Source: Sphingobium cupriresistens (GTDB taxonomy: Bacteria; Pseudomonadota; Alphaproteobacteria; Sphingomonadales; Sphingomonadaceae). From it: 64,000 nucleotides of DNA. Position 1 is the stretch's first letter, and each line of letters begins with the position of its first letter. The stretch covers positions 19,035 to 83,034 of the forward strand of contig NZ_SEOO01000019.1 of the NCBI RefSeq assembly GCF_004152865.1, written 5' to 3'. The notes beneath the pieces were generated by a model. It was not told where the DNA came from. It did not search any database and was given only the letters and a program-made list of their open reading frames with translations. Made by a program: the position numbers and the translations under genes. This document shows, one piece after another, positions 62,091 through 64,000 of this stretch.

Positions 62091-62800
62091 TTACCGGCGC
62101 CACATGAGCAAAATGGGCGAAGCTGGCGGCGTGCACGCGCGGGCTTCGGTTTTCGTGCAATCAATGGCACGATCTCGCTTGGCGCTTTGTGCGAAATATT
62201 GGATGACTGCTTCGCTTGGCTTTCCGTCCGCCTCCAAAACGGCAACCCTCCTCAAAGTCGCCTGCAGCAATCCTTTTGGTATTGCGGGAATCGGTGGACC
62301 TTGCACACGCCTCCCTTTTCCATGCGATGGCGATGCGTTGCCCTTTGTCGACTGAAAACCAACCTTTCGGGGCTTTTCATCAGGAAAGGTCACTATGATG
62401 GATGCGCCCTTGGCATCGAACTGCGCAAAACGCACGACATCGCTCCTCATGGCATTGGCTCTACTGGAAACCTTGTTGGGGTTAGCACTTTTCGCTATCA
62501 TCCTACTGGTCCATCGACCCGACGAAAAGCTCGCCAAACTCAGTGAGTTATGACCATCAGCCGTGTATTTAGAATAGGCGATCTTTGGTGTGCCAGCCTG
62601 ATCAAGCGACAAACCCACTTTCGTGACCAATCCGCCATTCGCGCCGACATGATCGACCGTTTCAGCGGTTTTTGGATCGAGGATATGGCCAATTCGACGC
62701 CCTCCTGCGCCATACCAATTTTTAAAATCTCTGGTTGAAGCATAGCTTAGAGCCGGATTCGGAAGTTTCTCAATTCTGACCCAACTTGAACAGTGCTTTT
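62091..62800 (-). pseudogene. 5'-truncated BNR-repeat (BNR_4-like) protein remnant
   Basis: C-terminal part of a sialidase-like beta-propeller protein. LSYASTRDFKNWY, GGLVTKVGLSLDQAGTPKIAYSK and SLASFSSGRWTSRMIAKS are typical of the BNR_4 family, which usually has 400 or more residues. Only about 235 are left, and the N-terminal half is replaced by sequence that belongs to the adjoining IS region, so the 5' limit near 62750-62830 is uncertain. It is AT-richer than the chromosome but less so than the fucosyltransferase-like gene, whose stop is only two bases away (convergent). Confidence 0.65.
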
Positions 62801-62839
62801 GGAAAAGGCATTTTTGTTCAATGACATGCACGCACCGGC

Positions 62840-64000
62840 GCGAGTGTTACCACTACATTTTTGGGTTTGGTTGAGCTTGCAGAGGCTTAGGTTCGCGGCG
62901 GCAGTTCGCTGATATTGGCCGGCAGCGCGATGCCGGTTGCCTTGAAGACATTCCCCACCTGGCCCGAAACGTGGGTGCGGGTGGTAATGACCTTGCCGTC
63001 CTTTTCGATGGTGGCTTCCTGAAGGCGATCGAGATCGTTGAGGAGCGGCTGCCATTCGGGCTGCAGGCCCTTTTCCTGACACAAGCGGGTCAGTTCCTTG
63101 GCCAGCGTCAGAGCGAGGAACGAGACAAACACATGGCCGCGGATAGCGGCATCGGACTGATGGAAGATGGGACGGGTATCGAAGCTCGCCTTGGCGACGC
63201 GGAACAGGGCCTCGACCTGAAGCAAATCACGGTAGCGGATGACGGCCTGTAGCGGAGTGATCCTGGCATTGGTGCGCAGCACGCTGATGCCGTCGTAGCG
63301 CGCCTCGTCGGCAAGCTTGCCCATGTCGATCTCGAAGGTCTTGCCGCTGGCCTTGAGATAGCGGCGATAGGCCGAGTTGCCGACCAGGGCCTTGTCGCCC
63401 TTCTTCAACTGGGTCTGGAGGCCATCGATGATCGCTTGCCGGTCGGCCTTGTCCTTCCTTGCCTCAGCTTCGTTGAGCGTGACGACGTAGCGCTGGGCAT
63501 CTGCGCCTTTGCCAACGCGCACTTCCTTGACCCACAGCTGGGTGTCTCCTGCCTGTCGCTCGAGGACCAGGGGTACCATCGGAGCAGTGTCGGCAAGCAC
63601 GACATCGCGGATGACGTTGCTGGTGCGCTCTCGCGCACCCAGGATGTATTCCATCCCCAGCTCTTCAAGGGCGGCGATCGTACCGGCACTGATCATGCCG
63701 CGGTCGGCCACGACGCACGAGCGGGTTATCCCAAAGCGGGTACGCAGGCGCGTGACGATGGGCATGAGCACCTTCACGTCGGCCGTGTTGCCCGGGACCA
63801 TCTCGGTGCAGATCGGACGCCCCTCGGCGTCGATCACCACGGCCAGGATCATCTGGGCAAGCTCGGGCCGGTGGTCCTTGGAATGACCACGCCGACCCAG
63901 CGTGTCGCCGCCTGCACCGTAGAACGAGAGCGACGTCGTATCCATGAACACCAGGCTGAGATCAGTGAACAGGTCCCGCCGGCGATCGAACAGCTTCTCC
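62840..64000 (-). mobile_element. IS1634-like insertion sequence (partial, runs off the window)
   Basis: Region holding the transposase below, plus non-coding sequence to its 3' side that ends somewhere between about 62760 and 62880. Only one end is in the window, so terminal inverted repeats and target duplication cannot be verified. Composition changes sharply near 62880. Confidence 0.7.
62887..64000 (-). CDS. IS1634/IS4-type DDE transposase, 5' part missing at window edge
   Basis: The frame is open to the last base of the window (371 codons seen) and lacks its start. DDE residues: FMDTTSLSFYGAGG (first Asp), VVADRGMISAGTI (second Asp) and VEALFRVAKASF (Glu in the Y-(2)-R-like block). GHSKDHRPELAQMILAVVID and CTEMVPGNTADVKVLMP are typical of the IS1634 group. 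No frameshift or stop was seen, so it may be functional. Its insertion probably cut the BNR gene. Confidence 0.9.
   Translation of the reverse strand, partial: EKLFDRRRDLFTDLSLVFMDTTSLSFYGAGGDTLGRRGHSKDHRPELAQMILAVVIDAEGRPICTEMVPGNTADVKVLMPIVTRLRTRFGITRSCVVADRGMISAGTIAALEELGMEYILGARERTSNVIRDVVLADTAPMVPLVLERQAGDTQLWVKEVRVGKGADAQRYVVTLNEAEARKDKADRQAIIDGLQTQLKKGDKALVGNSAYRRYLKASGKTFEIDMGKLADEARYDGISVLRTNARITPLQAVIRYRDLLQVEALFRVAKASFDTRPIFHQSDAAIRGHVFVSFLALTLAKELTRLCQEKGLQPEWQPLLNDLDRLQEATIEKDGKVITTRTHVSGQVGNVFKATGIALPANISELPPRT

Noticed and set aside
62747..63082. 111-codon minus-strand frame crossing the IS/BNR junction
   Set aside because: Out of frame with both the transposase and the BNR remnant; no independent support.
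11..64000. tRNA or rRNA genes
   Set aside because: No cloverleaf-like segment with a GTTCRANYC T-loop was noticed in the intergenic gaps, which are mostly under 200 bases; I could not run a dedicated scan.

Overview
The window is GC-rich alphaproteobacterial chromosome and most resembles a sphingomonad (Sphingobium/Sphingomonas-like). The grounds are: a soluble serine palmitoyltransferase of about 420 residues with its own acyl carrier protein; an NDUFS4-type complex I subunit; the conserved orders argS-SPOR-nagZ-scpA-scpB-tatABC and ispH-thrB-rnhA; a complete dcw cluster; and many dispersed palindromic repeats of the CCGTTCGGGCTGAGCCTGTC type. Species-level naming is inference. No tRNA, rRNA or CRISPR array was recognised.

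Layout. 0-6.7 kb: cytochrome c maturation ABC genes ccmAB, a DMT exporter, a JmjC/cupin-like oxygenase, a lipoprotein, chorismate mutase, a long-chain polyprenyl diphosphate synthase and a TSUP transporter. 6.7-15.2 kb: two hybrid histidine kinases bracket the helicase HrpB, the complex I accessory subunit and the sphingolipid pair acp-spt. 15.1-22.9 kb (minus strand): a nucleotidyltransferase resembling mitochondrial Tam41; the glycine cleavage operon gcvT-gcvH-gcvPA-gcvPB plus a DUF938 methyltransferase, led by a tandem glycine riboswitch; and dgt. 22.9-43.9 kb (minus strand): the dcw cluster in the order mraZ-rsmH-ftsL-ftsI-murE-murF-mraY-murD-ftsW-murG-murC-(65 aa)-murB-ddl-ftsQ-ftsA-ftsZ, followed by a TPR/SPOR protein. 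Many junctions are ATGA/TGATG overlaps, so translation is probably coupled. A ladder of TGGGN repeats lies upstream of mraZ.

44-61 kb: a membrane protein, a cysteine synthase, a SleB-type cell wall hydrolase, an intergenic region with a candidate stress sRNA and an entericidin gene, the Tat/Scp/NagZ/ArgS block, a lipoprotein, ispH-thrB-rnhA, a MobA-like nucleotidyltransferase and an M23 peptidase. 61.2-64 kb: an AT-rich acquired islet with an O-fucosyltransferase-like gene, the remnant of a BNR-repeat protein and an IS1634-like transposase that runs off the right edge.

The observation I rate highest is at 47980-48362. Two promoters of the general-stress (EcfG) form, GGAAC-N17-GGTT and GGAAC-N16-GGTT, lie in tandem. 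The first would drive a roughly 97-nt RNA made of two hairpins that both expose CCCCCCG in their loops and end in a T-tract. The second drives a 42-residue entericidin lipoprotein. Next in interest are the Tam41-like gene near spt, the eukaryote-like O-fucosyltransferase in the IS-flanked islet, and the mraZ repeat ladder.
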